64,000 bases of DNA, from contig NC_084769.1 of NCBI RefSeq assembly GCF_028858725.1, positions 13,207,501 to 13,271,500 of the forward strand. The letters run 5' to 3'. Positions within the stretch are counted from its first letter, which is position 1; the number at the start of each line of letters is the position of its first letter. Source of the stretch: Colius striatus. Taxonomy: Eukaryota > Chordata > Aves > Coliiformes > Coliidae. This document shows, one piece after another, positions 50,001 to 59,800 of this stretch. Position numbers and translations under genes: made by a program. The notes under the pieces were generated by a model. It was not told the origin of the DNA and searched no databases. It saw only the letters and a program-made list of their open reading frames with translations.

Positions 50001-51325
50001 AAACTTCAGATGTCACACATGCTCCAAGCCTCCAGCACCAGCATGCTGGTGACAACCAGCACCTCGTGAAGTTCCTTCTTCTGTCTACCTTCAGAATGTG
50101 GCCTGATGGATGTCTCCCTTTTCTAAATTTCTCTCAAGAGTTTCCAGGAAAGTCTGAATGCTGGGTTGTTCTCAGGAGTCACTCATCAACTTGAGAAAAA
50201 AATAGCTTTGAAGTCACATATTTAAAGGAAAAACATGCTTATTCCAGTAGTTTCAGCAGTAAGATGAAAAATGGAGATGGAGGAGCAGAAGGAAAACATT
50301 TGACATCGAGGTCTGTAGTGCTGTTCTGATGCCCTGGAGGAAATGGGTTGGCTCGCAAGCATTCTAACACCTCAAATAAACGTGGACTGAAAGGAAGAAC
50401 CAAGCTACCTACAATCCATAACCTCAAAAACAGCAGAAAATTCCTTCTGCCACTCACACAACAAGCATGGCTCCCTTCTTTATCTGACTCTGCAAATTCC
50501 CTTTGTATTTTGCAACATTATTCATATTTTATACACACACACACACACACACAGAGTCAGTCTTGTACAAACCTGGCTAATGACCCTCCCTTCCCAAACC
50601 ATCCTACACACCCACAGAGCCTTCAGATGACAGCTTTTTGGAGGGTGTGGTGAAAAGGTGAGGGAAGGGATACAGATACAGGCCCACAACAGCTAATAGT
50701 AAAATTAGCAAATATAAAAACCTACGTGCATGTCACTTAGGGGGAAACCCATGAACCCATTCAACACCCCAGAAACTGCACGCCTGCAAAAAACACAGTG
50801 TTCTGCACACGGGCAGGGAAACACCAAGCTAGGGAGGAGAGCAAGGGAAAGAATGGCGCTTCCTGAGGATGGTTCGTGTGTCTTGAAACCTCCCACCGCG
50901 GCCTCGCTCTCCCCGCAGCCCGTCGGAAGCCCGCGCAGGACGGCCCGCGAACGCCTACGCGCGGCTGGACCCTGGAAAAGGGGCGCCCGCGGCAGTGGGA
51001 CCCGCATTCGCAAGGGTGCTTCCGCTCCTCCCCACGCTGCGCCCGGGTCTCCCCGCTGCGCGGAGGGAGGAGCAGCGCCGAGCCGCGGCGGGACTCACTG
51101 TGCTGGACGCCGCCTCCCTGGTGCACCCCCTGCACCAGCGTCAGGATCTCCCGCGCCGTCTGCTCCAGCGCCTGCACCACCTTCCGGATCTCCTGCGGAC
51201 ACAGGCTGCCGTCAGCCGAGCCCCGCGCGGCCCCGCCCCGGCCCCGCGCCCGCGCCCACCTCGCGGATGTCCTGGTCGGCGGTGAGGACGCTCTGCAGCG
51301 CGATGAACATGTCGCTCACCGACAT
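43844..51325 (-). CDS. TSN: Translin (TSN), RNA/DNA-binding protein
   Basis: Exons in transcript order: 51325-51260, 51192-51099, 46746-46650, 45656-45541, 44853-44774 and 44080-43844, 690 nt, 229 residues. All junctions are in phase and all introns are GT-AG. The protein starts [20 protein letters not shown] and contains the translin hallmarks [75 protein letters not shown] and [20 protein letters not shown]. Translin is an all-helical protein forming octamers that bind single-stranded DNA and RNA. With TRAX (TSNAX) it forms the C3PO ribonuclease, which acts in small-RNA processing and tRNA maturation. The catalytic residues belong to TRAX. Length is one residue above mammalian translin because of a divergent C-terminal tail. 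It shares a CpG-island promoter with NIFK. Introns carry CR1 copies at 44304 and 45949. Confidence 0.97.
44304..44669 (-). mobile_element. CR1 LINE fragment in TSN intron 5
   Basis: Plus strand reads GGGTTGGAAGGGACCTCTAG, ATCATCCAGTCCAACCCCCT and AAGTGGAACTTTCTGTG. It is a 5'-truncated CR1 in the same orientation as TSN and lies wholly inside the intron between exons 5 and 6. Confidence 0.93.
44774..44853 (-). CDS. TSN: TSN coding exon 5
   Basis: 80 nt, residues 125-151 ([19 protein letters not shown] then VLTLASEL), between CACCTTAG and GTAAGG on the minus strand. The first two bases complete Ile125. Confidence 0.96.
45541..45656 (-). CDS. TSN: TSN coding exon 4
   Basis: 116 nt, residues 86-124 ([20 protein letters not shown] then [19 protein letters not shown]), between TTCAACAG and GTAAGT on the minus strand. 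It encodes the hydrophobic core helices of the translin fold. Confidence 0.96.
45949..46389 (-). mobile_element. CR1 LINE fragment in TSN intron 3
   Basis: Plus strand begins TCACAGAATCACAGAATC and continues GGGCTGGAAGGGACATC, then GACCACCTAGAGTAGGTCAC. It shares this last block with the copy at 1983-2665 but not with most others, so the two are from one subfamily. It is 5'-truncated near the GCTGAACTCTCTCCAGCAG block. Confidence 0.93.
46650..46746 (-). CDS. TSN: TSN coding exon 3
   Basis: 97 nt, residues 54-85 plus two bases of Arg86 ([20 protein letters not shown] then [12 protein letters not shown]), between CTTTTCAG and GTGGGC. The basic KKCQKAREH stretch corresponds to a nucleic-acid-binding region of translin. 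Confidence 0.96.
46747..51098. other. TSN: TSN intron 2 (4.35 kb)
   Basis: The longest TSN intron. It holds an AC microsatellite (50533-50553) and merges into the CpG island at its 5' end. No exon, small RNA or transposon fragment is recognised in the rest. Confidence 0.7.
50533..50553. repeat. AC dinucleotide microsatellite
   Basis: About ten tandem AC units in TSN intron 2. Confidence 0.95.
51099..51192 (-). CDS. TSN: TSN coding exon 2
   Basis: 94 nt, residues 23-53 plus one base of Ile54 ([20 protein letters not shown] then [11 protein letters not shown]), between GTCCGCAG and GTGAGT on the minus strand. Confidence 0.96.
51260..51325 (-). CDS. TSN: TSN coding exon 1
   Basis: 66 coding nt, 22 residues starting at ATG 51325 and ending ...DQDIRE before GTGGGC. 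The start is set by the translin N-terminus (MSVS). A second Met at residue 6 is internal. Confidence 0.95.
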
Positions 51326-51648
51326 GGCGTCCGCCGCCTCCCGTCCCTGCGGCCTCCCGCGCGCACAGGGGGCCTTCTGTGCCGCCGGCGCGCCGGGCTG
51401 CCCCGCGCGCTGCCTGAGCAGCCGGAGGAGCCGGAAGGTTGTCGAAAGGGCGAGTGCTGGCCGGGAGCCGCTCGCCCCGGGGACGCGCCCGTGTTTCGGG
51501 ACCCCTGCCCCCGGTGCGGCGGGGCTGAGCCCAGGGAGGCCGCGCCAGGCGGTGCCGAGAGCGCCAGGCGCCGCCGCGAGCCGCCGCGCGGTGGGGAGGG
51601 GCCGGGCGGCGCCACGCGCTGTTGCCGGGAGACAGCGACCGGCCGCTC

Positions 51649-51660
51649 CGCGCATGCGCG
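51649..51660. promoter_or_regulatory. NRF1 binding site
   Basis: CGCGCATGCGCG matches the NRF1 consensus YGCGCAYGCGCR at every position. It lies 53 bases before the NIFK start codon. Confidence 0.85.
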
Positions 51661-51692
51661 CCCGCACTGCCGCGCGTGAGGGCGGTGACGCG

Positions 51693-51699
51693 CTTCCGG
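51693..51699 (-). promoter_or_regulatory. ETS/GABPA-type site near the NIFK start
   Basis: CTTCCGG on plus (CCGGAAG on minus), 13 bases before the NIFK ATG and probably close to the transcription start. Confidence 0.6.
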
Positions 51700-51712
51700 C
51701 CGCGAGCGCAGC

Positions 51713-51850
51713 ATGGCGGCGGCGGCTGAGGCCGAGGTGGCTGCGCCTGCGTCCGCACCGGCACCGGGGTCGTTCCTGGCCTTGGAGCCGCGGCTGCAGC
51801 GTGAGTTACAACAGAAGGTTCAGCGGGTCCGCAAGAACCGGGCGCCCAAG
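51713..51850 (+). CDS. NIFK: NIFK coding exon 1
   Basis: 46 residues from ATG 51713 (GCAGCATGGCGGC, a strong Kozak and also a YY1-like element). It is Ala-rich, then a basic helix ending VRKNRAPK before GTGAGC. Phase 0. Confidence 0.95.
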
Positions 51851-54800
51851 GTGAGCGGGGCGCTGCCGCGGGGCGGGGGGAGGCCGGGCCGGGCCGGGCC
51901 TAACGCGTCTCCCTTGTGCCCCGCAGGAGGAGCTGACGCCGGGCGCGGTGTACGTCGGGCACCTCCCGCGGGGACTCTCCGAGCCGCAGCTCCACGAGTA
52001 TTTCGAGCAGTTTGGGAAGGTGACGCGGCTCCGGCTGTCCAGGAGTAAGAAGGTAAGGCCCCGCGCCGGCCCGGCCCCGCCGCTCGCTCTCCGGCCCTCG
52101 CCGAGAGACTCGGGCGCTCCCGAACTCTCCCGGTGCTGTTCGGGAAGCGCCTGAGCCCCTGCAGCGCCATCCCAACCGACCGCCTCAGCGCGGCCCGCGC
52201 ATTTGCTTTGAGCCGCTGAGGTTTCTTCTTCGCGCAGGCTGCCGATTTGGTGAATGCACAGAGTTGACTCCTTTCTGAAGTGTCTTCAGCAGCTCCGCGC
52301 GTCGTTGCCCTTCACCTGGTGCTCCGCCTTCGTTGCGCACCACGTGGAAAACTGTAATGCAGTTTCATGAGTGGGCAGAGGGGGGCACCGTGCTCAATGC
52401 CTTGTCCTAAAAGTGGCCTTTCTAAAACACATATCGGGCTGATAGTTTAGGTGGTGTTGTTTCTGGGATTGGGCTGGTTGATCTTTAAAGCTCCGCACCA
52501 ATTCAGACTACTCTATGATAGCAAATAAGCAGTTTCAGCAACAGTTGGTGTAGCTCCTTTTTTTTTCTTATAAGTAAATATACTTAAATGAGAATTGTTG
52601 TCAGGGTGCACTAATTCAAGGTAGAACTGGAAATGTCATATAAAGGGCTCTGTTTTAACTTTCTTGTTGCTTTGTGCTCAATAAATTTAACTACTTCTCG
52701 TTTTTGGCTTTATCATCACAGAATAATGTTGCTGTATGTAATGCAGAGGAGCATTTTTTCTAACAAATAGGTGTTGGTGAGCAGTTTGTTTCCTGTGCAA
52801 ATAAATAGTTATGAGTGATATCATACCAATTTAGGACTAAATGTGATTTCCATGACTTCACTGAGCTGTATGAAATTGTTTATGTTTAGCTGAAAATGAG
52901 CTATGACTTTGGAAGCATAAAATAATTTGAGTTCTTCAGATATGGAAGAGTCCTTTCAGATTTCTTTCTGTTGTTGCCTGCAGACTGGAGCTAGCAAAGG
53001 CTATGCATTTATAGAGTTTGAGTGCGATGACGTGGCTAAGATTGTTGCAGACACAATGAACAACTACTTGTTTTCTGAAAGACTGCTAAAGTGTAAGTAT
53101 AAGCAGAAATGTAAGTCCTCAAATGTGCAGAGGAAACTGATGGTTATTTGTGTGGGGCTTTTTTTTGATTGTTTGGAAAATCTAAAGGGATTTTATGAAG
53201 TTTTGTCCTGAAAAGATTTTCAGTGGGACTGAGCTTTTCTTCCTTTTCGTCATGTGTAAAGAGCATCCTCAGCAGCCTTTTGGTCACTGCTGTGTTTTCC
53301 TGGTGACGGTCTTGGTGTAACTGTGTAACAGGAAACCTTGGAGCAGTGGGCTTTCTTGTGGAGACAGTTTCTTTAATGCAGCAATTCTTTGCCATGTGTA
53401 ACTGTTGAGGCTGCTGTCTGTATGATTAGACATAGGGGGCTTTTTTCATTAAAGGAGTAATGAAATTATTGAATTTCTCAGACAGGTGATGGTAACATTG
53501 GCTTTGTAAAACATTATGAGTTTTTTTTTCTTAAAAGACATGTTTCTCTGACTTTTCTGAGTGAAACTGAACAAGTATAGAATCACAGAATCATTTCAGC
53601 TGCAAGAGACCTTTAAGCTCATCGAGTCCAGCCTTTGTCCCAGCCCTGTCAACCACTAGACCATTTCCCTAAGTGCCACATCCACCTGACAACCCTTGCA
53701 GGAGAGAAATTCCTCCTCAGATCCAGCCTGAACCTCCCCTGGTGCAACTTGAGGCCATTTCCTCTTGTTGTATTGCTTGTTACAAGGGAGAACAGACCAA
53801 CCCTGGGGTATTATTTTCTTCCATCTTTCCATCCATTCATCCATCCAGTCAGTTCTCTTGCTGATGAGTGTTAGTTACTTTCCACCTTCTGTGTTCATAA
53901 GCATAGTGTCACAGTGAGAAGCGACTGATGCCATGTCAGTACATTGAGTAAGAAGAGGTGCTGCTCTAACTTGGTGTCTTATGTTTATGATCCAGGTCAG
54001 TTCATACCTCCTGAAAAGGCCCATGAAAACCTTTTCAAAAACAGTAACAAGATCTTTCTGAAGCCTTCTCAGCCGGCGGTCAGGCGGTACAATAGAGTCC
54101 GTTCCCTCGTCCAGAAGGCGAAGATGACGAAGCGGCTGCTGCGAAAGGAGAGGCTGTTACGGAAGAGGTTGGCTGAGAAAGGACTCGACTATGATTTCCC
54201 AGGATTTGTAAGTTTTGTCATTGTTTTCATGAATGGTTTATGCAAAACATGTTCCTAAGGTTGTGCTAAATGTGAGAAAATCGTGTGTTTTGTGTGGAAC
54301 TGGTAGAACAGCTGGAGTACTTGCATTAAGGACTGTATTGAAGCTCCTGGAAATTAGTATAGTACTGCTGCAGGGTTGTACTATATGTATGGGTTTGCTT
54401 TTATAGAAACAAATGAGTAAAAGCAAAGGGAAGATATTCCTTTTCTTCTGTTAGATTAAACTGTTGGATGTGCTGTGGTGTTAAGATTTGTCTGCAGATC
54501 ACAGAGGAGTGATGAGGCCTTTGCCCAAGCCCTGTGGGGGGCTTTGACAGGGTGGGTGTTTGAAGGCAGGTCATGGAATCACTGAATGGTTGGGAATAAA
54601 GGGGACCTTTAGAGATCATCCAGTCCAAACCCCAGCTAAAGCAGGTTCACCTTAGTCAGATCACACAGGAACGTGTCTGGGCAGGTTTGGAAAACCTCCA
54701 GAGGAGACTCTACATGCTCCCTGGGCAGCCTGACTCCCTCTCCTGAACAGCAACAAAGTTTTTCCTTATTGTTAAGTGGAACTTTTTGTGTTCCAGCTTC

Positions 54801-56868
54801 ATCCCATTACCCCTTGTTCTGTCACTAGAGACAACAGAAAAAAAAATGTCTCCCCATTCTCTTGACACCTACCTTTTAAATACTTGTAAGTATTAATGAG
54901 GTCTCCCCTCAGTCTCCTCCAGACTAAACAATCCCAGTTCCCACAGCCTTTCCTCGTAAGGAAGATGCTCCAGTCCCCTGATCATCTTGGTGGCCCTGTG
55001 CTGGACTCTCCAGCAGTTCCCTGTCCCTCTTGAGCTGGGGAGCCCAGAACTGGAAACAGTACTCCAGATGAGTCCTCACCATGCTGGAGTAGAGGGGGAA
55101 CAGAACCTCCCTTGACCTGCTGGCCATACTTTTCTTAATACACCTCAGAATGCCATTGGCCTTCTTGGCCACGAGGGCACATTGCTGGCTCATCGTTAGT
55201 TTATTATCAATTAGGACTCCGAACCAGGTCCCAAGTCTGGAGCTTCCATCTGCAGACCCTGCCTGTGTTAAACCTATTGCTGATTTGCAGAGTGTTTGGG
55301 TAAAGTACTTGAGTTTTAAGCAGTGCTGTCCAAGATGGTATTTTTTTGAAATGCACAATAGCATCTTTTCTTATGTTGCTTTGGGTGGTTTCATTCAAGC
55401 CAAGTCACCCCTGTGGTACTGTAAGTCACATCATTCAAACCTAATTGCTGTAGCAAAGATTTTGTAGTTGGGAAGCAAAGAAACCTATGGATTTTTAAGT
55501 GACTTTGTCTTCACACAAGGAAGTTTGTAGTGATCCTCCTGATCTGTCTTGCTTCCTAGGCTGCACAGGAGCTTTCTGTGAAGAGAAAAGGAGTTCAAAC
55601 ATCCAAGGAGTCAAAACTGAATGCTTCTTTGAACAGCCAGGTAAGACCAAACAGTCCTTGCGCTGCCCAGCACCATGCTTCAATGCTCACACTGGGACAG
55701 ATGTTTCAAGTCTGCAACTGCTTTCTTGTTTTCAGCTCCTCAAAACCTGGATGGTGTTTGCTTGGGGAATTTTTGTACCAAAAGTAGCTCCTTTGAGATG
55801 TATTAACACTCCTGAATGGTGGGGGCTGGTTGGATTGTCTCAGTTCTTTCTTCTCTGAGTGTTTGGCAGCACAGACTTCTGCTCAGCATGTTCTGTGGAG
55901 CTGTGCTTGTCCTTAGGCGTGTCCAGGCAGTGAGGTGTCTGCTGTTCGCTTCTGCTTTTGAGCAGAGCCTTGAGGCAGGGTGCTGGGGCCAGTCACCTCT
56001 ACACCACCTACACCCATGCTTCCAAGCCCCAGGAAATGATCTCTTTGCTGGCATCCTTCTCTTGCTCTGTGCTACATTGTAGTACCAGCCTGTGTGGACT
56101 AACAGGAAATTGAACTGTTGATACAGTCTAGTACCCTCTGTCTCCATTTAGGCAGGATCCTGTTCCTTCCTCTCTCCTCCTCTCCAGGCATGCTATTCCA
56201 GTATTTTGAAAACTAGTGCCAGCTAAAAATAGTAGTAGGATGAAAGGGAGGCTCATATCTGTTTTGTTTCATTGCTGTTTTGAGTTTCATTTTGATTTTT
56301 CTTAATGTTACTGGATTTATCTGTGGTAACTGGGAGAGGGATGGCTGTGAGGAAGGCAGGATAGCTCGTATGTTCAGTCAGCTGAGTTCTGAGAAGTCAC
56401 TGAGGTAATAACATTGGAATGTTTAAGCTCCACTGTGGGCTTGGATGCAACATTTCTGTATGCCAGTCTGAAATACACTACTCCCCTCCCTACTCCTATG
56501 AGCTTTCGTAGTACTTTGAGTCGGGAAATGAACAGAAAGTGAATATGCATAATGACATATTAGAAGAGTTCCCTAACATATGGAAGTTCTGAAGGAGAGC
56601 TGGACAGAGGTGTCCTGTGGTAGCACAGAGGCAGCAACAACTGTTTCTGGCAGATACTTTGCAATGAATCATATTTTTCTGATCTCTTCAGGATCCTACT
56701 CCAGTCTGTACTCCAACAGTGCTCGAGCGCCGGAAAGCTGCTCAGGCAGATGATGATGCAGAGGACAATGAAATCACTCTCCGACTGCCCCCTGCCACTG
56801 CTAAGAATGCTCTGCAGAGACCAAAGAAACGGCCAAGGAGACGACCAAACCTGAAGAAACAGACTTAA
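51713..56868 (+). CDS. NIFK: NIFK, nucleolar RNA-binding protein interacting with the Ki-67 FHA domain
   Basis: Exons 51713-51850, 51927-52052, 52984-53092, 53996-54207, 55560-55640 and 56692-56868, 843 nt, 280 residues. All junctions are in phase. An RRM spans about residues 52-128, with RNP2 VYVGHL (54-59) and RNP1 KGYAFIEF (93-100). The conserved post-RRM block [14 protein letters not shown]...YDFPGF and a Lys/Arg-rich region follow. The C-terminal segment contains DPTPVCTPT. Its two threonines (225 and 229) correspond to the phosphosites that in human NIFK create the Ki-67 FHA-binding peptide. NIFK is a pre-rRNA processing factor of the nucleolus and the mitotic chromosome periphery. The tail is highly basic ([10 protein letters not shown]). 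The protein is slightly shorter than the human one (about 293). It is expressed from the promoter shared with TSN. Confidence 0.97.
51857..51900 (+). other. G-quadruplex-prone G-rich tract in NIFK intron 1
   Basis: Plus strand shows successive G-runs (GGGG, GGGG, GGGGGG, then three GGG separated by CC) starting 7 bases after the NIFK exon 1 donor. Confidence 0.65.
51927..52052 (+). CDS. NIFK: NIFK coding exon 2 (first half of RRM)
   Basis: 126 nt, residues 47-88, after CCCCGCAG and before GTAAGG. It contains RNP2 (VYVGHL) and the first RRM helix ([19 protein letters not shown]). The preceding intron is only 76 bp. Confidence 0.97.
52437..52520 (+). mobile_element. Possible old CR1 3' relic in NIFK intron 2
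   Basis: GGGCTGGTTGATCTTTAAAG followed, after about 25 bases, by CTCTATGAT resembles a decayed plus-strand CR1 end. It is diverged, and only the end is recognisable. Confidence 0.45.
52984..53092 (+). CDS. NIFK: NIFK coding exon 3 (second half of RRM)
   Basis: 109 nt, residues 89-124 plus one base of Cys125. It contains RNP1 (KGYAFIEF) and the second RRM helix ([20 protein letters not shown]), between TTGCCTGCAG and GTAAGT. Confidence 0.97.
53577..53805 (-). mobile_element. Older CR1 LINE fragment in NIFK intron 3
   Basis: Plus strand begins TAGAATCACAGAATCATTTC and contains GACCTTTAAGCTCATCGAGT and GGCCATTTCCTCTTGT. It is more diverged from the other copies, so a third, older subfamily. 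Confidence 0.88.
53996..54207 (+). CDS. NIFK: NIFK coding exon 4
   Basis: 212 nt, completing Cys125 and encoding residues 126-195, after TTATGATCCAG and before GTAAGT. It is the conserved [14 protein letters not shown] block and a Lys/Arg-rich helix ([20 protein letters not shown]) ending YDFPGF. Confidence 0.97.
54572..55232 (-). mobile_element. CR1 LINE fragment with ORF2 C-terminal remnant in NIFK intron 4
   Basis: Plus strand begins TGGAATCACTGAATGGTTGG and runs about 0.66 kb. The minus strand at 54924-55364 has an open frame with the CR1 reverse-transcriptase tail ([20 protein letters not shown] then [20 protein letters not shown] and [17 protein letters not shown]). It is antisense to NIFK. 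Confidence 0.93.
55560..55640 (+). CDS. NIFK: NIFK coding exon 5
   Basis: 81 nt, residues 196-222 ([20 protein letters not shown] then NASLNSQ), after TGCTTCCTAG and before GTAAGA. It encodes a basic, disordered linker, phase 0 on both sides. Confidence 0.93.
56692..56868 (+). CDS. NIFK: NIFK coding exon 6 (Ki-67-binding motif, stop)
   Basis: 177 nt after ATCTCTTCAG, residues 223-280, TAA at 56866-56868. It holds the [18 protein letters not shown] motif, an acidic stretch (DDDAEDNE) and a basic tail. Confidence 0.96.
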   Translation, partial: DPTPVCTPTVLERRKAAQADDDAEDNEITLRLPPATAKNALQRPKKRPRRRPNLKKQT

Positions 56869-59800
56869 AATGTTGATGGCTGTAGCCATATTTTTCCTCA
56901 GTTCAAAAAATTGGCAAGGTGGAGCTTCTAGTGATTCTGCTGCCCTGACTGAGTTTGTCTTAAATAGACTGTTTCAGTCTTTTCTAGACAAGGAATCTAG
57001 TCACAAATCATTCCCCATCCTGTTCAGCCATCAGGGGACCTACAGTCTTCTCTGCCTTTGCAGATATTCTTAACTTTGTGCTCACAAGTGCCCATGCTGT
57101 GACACGCCTACAGCTCTGCCAGAACCCTCAGTCAGTTCTGTGTCTTGTCTGTAGTGCTCACTGTTTTGAAAGGAAATGTGAGGCTGTCCATTCAGAACTT
57201 CCTGATGTGGACTGTGTCTTACCTTTACAATTAATGCTGGGTTATAAAAAAAATAACCATTTTTCAACTCTGCTGGCTCTTTGTAATAGTTCCTCTTTTT
57301 AACTGAACATCTGCTCCATGTGAGTTCTCACAGTTAGACAAGTAGAAGGTGTGGGATTTTTTTCTTCCCCAAGGAAGACATACCTTGGATTTAATTTCCT
57401 GTTTGTGAGCAGTCAAGATCTGCCTGTATTGTCCAGGGCAGAGGCAGAATACCATGCTGCCTGAGCAAACCAGTATCTTTCAGGCCTGCTTTCAGCAGTG
57501 TCTGGGAAGCTCAAAAGCATAGCTGCTTTTAGAGGGATATCTTGCTGAACTGCGGAAAGGGCAAATGGTGATGACTAGCTTATGTAGAGCAGCTCTCAGC
57601 ATGAGCAAGGGTCTTGGAGAAGATACATCAGTACAGAGCAGTCTTGGTCTTATTAGGAGTTCTGTTGTCTTCAGGGCACTGTGGCACCTTGCATTTCAGT
57701 TTCGCTGCCTGTGTGAAGGGAGGATGTCTTCTGCTTCAGACTGATACACACAGTGCAATACTGTAATAAGCCTCTGGGTGGGTGAGCTGGCAATGGAAGG
57801 CAGTTTTGTCACCAGTGGTATAAGTTCAGAGAACTGAGTGTAGGTTTTTGCTGTGCATCCAACATAACCTGTCATAGCTTGATGGGGATATCCAGCCCTG
57901 TTTGAAGGGGCAGTTTGTGCAGTTATAAGTTCGATTTTACTGCAAATCTGAGACCTGCAGAAATTGCTGTTCGGGTTTTGTGGCATGTACTCGGTCTTGA
58001 GCTTTTCTTGTCTGGGGTGAAACACTCTCTGCTGCTGTTGGCTGTAGGTCAGGCTTGGCAGAAGATTTGAGGGGAAAGCCCAGGTGACAATAACTGGCTG
58101 TGCAGGTAGGTGGCTGGCACTAATTCCTTGGCTATTTTAAGCCTCAGACTCCTGGCAGAGGAGAAGAAATCTGAACCGTTGGCTGGGCTAATTCTGTTCT
58201 ATCTGACCTGATCACTTGAATAATCATGTGATTGTAATTACCGTCTCTTGACTGATTTGAATTAGATCATTGTCACTCTAAACTGTCAGAGAAGCCACTT
58301 GCATGAGAGCATCTTTATATCAGAAGCTGGTCATCTTCAGTGTGATGGGGAGATCTGTTGAGCAGCCCAGTGGTCACTGACAGCCTTTGCCTTTTGGTAG
58401 CAGCGTTGCTGTGAACATCTACAGGCTTCCTTCTCTGTGCAGCATTTGATGTGAAACAGACAGTGTTTACACCTGTGGAAAACACACCCTTAGCTAATGT
58501 TTGAGACAAACGTGGTCAGAGTGGTTGGCAGGAATTGTTCATCGGTCATGACTGACATGCAGGTCTGAAAAGAGTTCTCTACCTCAACTCTGTACGGCAG
58601 AGAGCAGCAGAAGAGAAGCAAAGGGCATCTACCTGAAAGGGATGGATTTTGGGTTGTTTTTTATTTATGTTTCTAACTGTGTTGTGCAAATGAAGATGAA
58701 TGTTGGGGAAAGAGGAACCAGGAATATGGCTGCGCTTTGCCCTGTCCTGTATCTCTTGGGTGCAGCCCAACAGCAAGGACAGCTTACCTTAGGTGTGGGA
58801 ATATAGGTTGCCCTCTGACAAAGGCAGCACAAGGTTTTCTGGGAAAGGACCTCCCAGGTTTATGTTTAGTCCAGGCAGTTTAGAGTGACTGCACTGGTGT
58901 GAGTAATGCATCTGTAACAGCATTTAAGAATACAGGAGAAGCCTGGTATGAGTCTTAATAATTTCTTCAGTGCTGCCACAAATACTCCTTCCGAGGCTGT
59001 TGAGTTGAAGCTGCTCTTGAGAATGCTTAGTCTATCTAGAGTAACCTATCTAGTGCAGTTGCACTTTCCCTGGATGCTGAGCAGCTCCCTTCCTGTGCTT
59101 CTCATGCCAACCCTTTGGCTTGTGTTTTGAACCTGGAGCTGCTTTCTTCCTACTTTGCTTCTGTTACCCTTCTCTCCATTGTTGGTGTTCTGCGTCTGTC
59201 TGGAAGCTTGTGTCTGCTTGCTGCTTTCTTCCTTCTTTGTGGCTTCTTTTCATGCATCTCGGTGTGCCTGGGCTGTCCTGTGGAGCTGCATGAGTTTCCA
59301 GGGACTTGTACTTGAGCTCTGCAGACCCCCTGCAAAGGTTTGTGCCTTTATGCTTGCACCCTAGTCTCTGCCTCCTCTCTGTGTTTGCCTGGCAGTGTGA
59401 GCCTCATGGGAAGATGTTCAAGAAAGCTGTGCTTGCAATAAGATTTACTTTCTCCTGGAATTTTCCTTTCCTTTTGTTTATTAGTCTTCCTTCAATTGAG
59501 ATCAGCTTAGGTGGTACATCTGGAAAGCAAGGAAACCAAATTCTGTGCTGTTTGAGTAAAGTATGACACTATCCAGGCTACAGCAAGGAACTCTCAGCAG
59601 AAGGGTGGCTTTTCTCAGTGATAGTTTCTGTTTTTAGGCTGCCTGTGTTATTAATACACTGCTGTCCCGGGAGGTGGCCATAAGCAGGAATTCAGACACC
59701 TGATACTTGCCAAACATAGTTTCCATAGCAAATGGGCAGACGTGCTGTGTCATGCGTTACGCCTCAGTCCTTGCACTCATCTTTGTTTCTCACCTCTCCA

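Larger units (their letters stand above)
51326..51712. promoter_or_regulatory. Bidirectional TSN-NIFK promoter
   Basis: 387 bp between divergent start codons, wholly inside the CpG island and without a TATA box. It contains a perfect palindromic NRF1 site (51649-51660), an ETS/GABPA-type CTTCCGG (51693-51699) next to a TGACG half-site (51686-51690), and CCGGAAG facing TSN (51431-51437). The architecture predicts co-expression of both genes in proliferating cells. Confidence 0.88.
50880..52250. promoter_or_regulatory. CpG island over the TSN/NIFK start region
   Basis: Dense CpG and very high GC from about 50.88 to 52.25 kb, in sharp contrast with the flanks. It covers TSN exons 1-2, the shared promoter and NIFK exons 1-2. 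Long open frames on both strands inside it are by-products of the lack of AT-rich stop codons. Confidence 0.92.

Noticed and set aside
50730-51854. A 374-codon plus-strand open frame across the TSN exon 1-2 region
   Set aside because: It is antisense to proven TSN exons in a CpG island where stop codons are rare; its composition is Pro/Ala/Arg noise.
53861-53928. Possible C/D box small nucleolar RNA in NIFK intron 3 (CTGATGA ... CTGA)
   Set aside because: The C box has C instead of A/G at its first position and the flanks do not form a closing stem.
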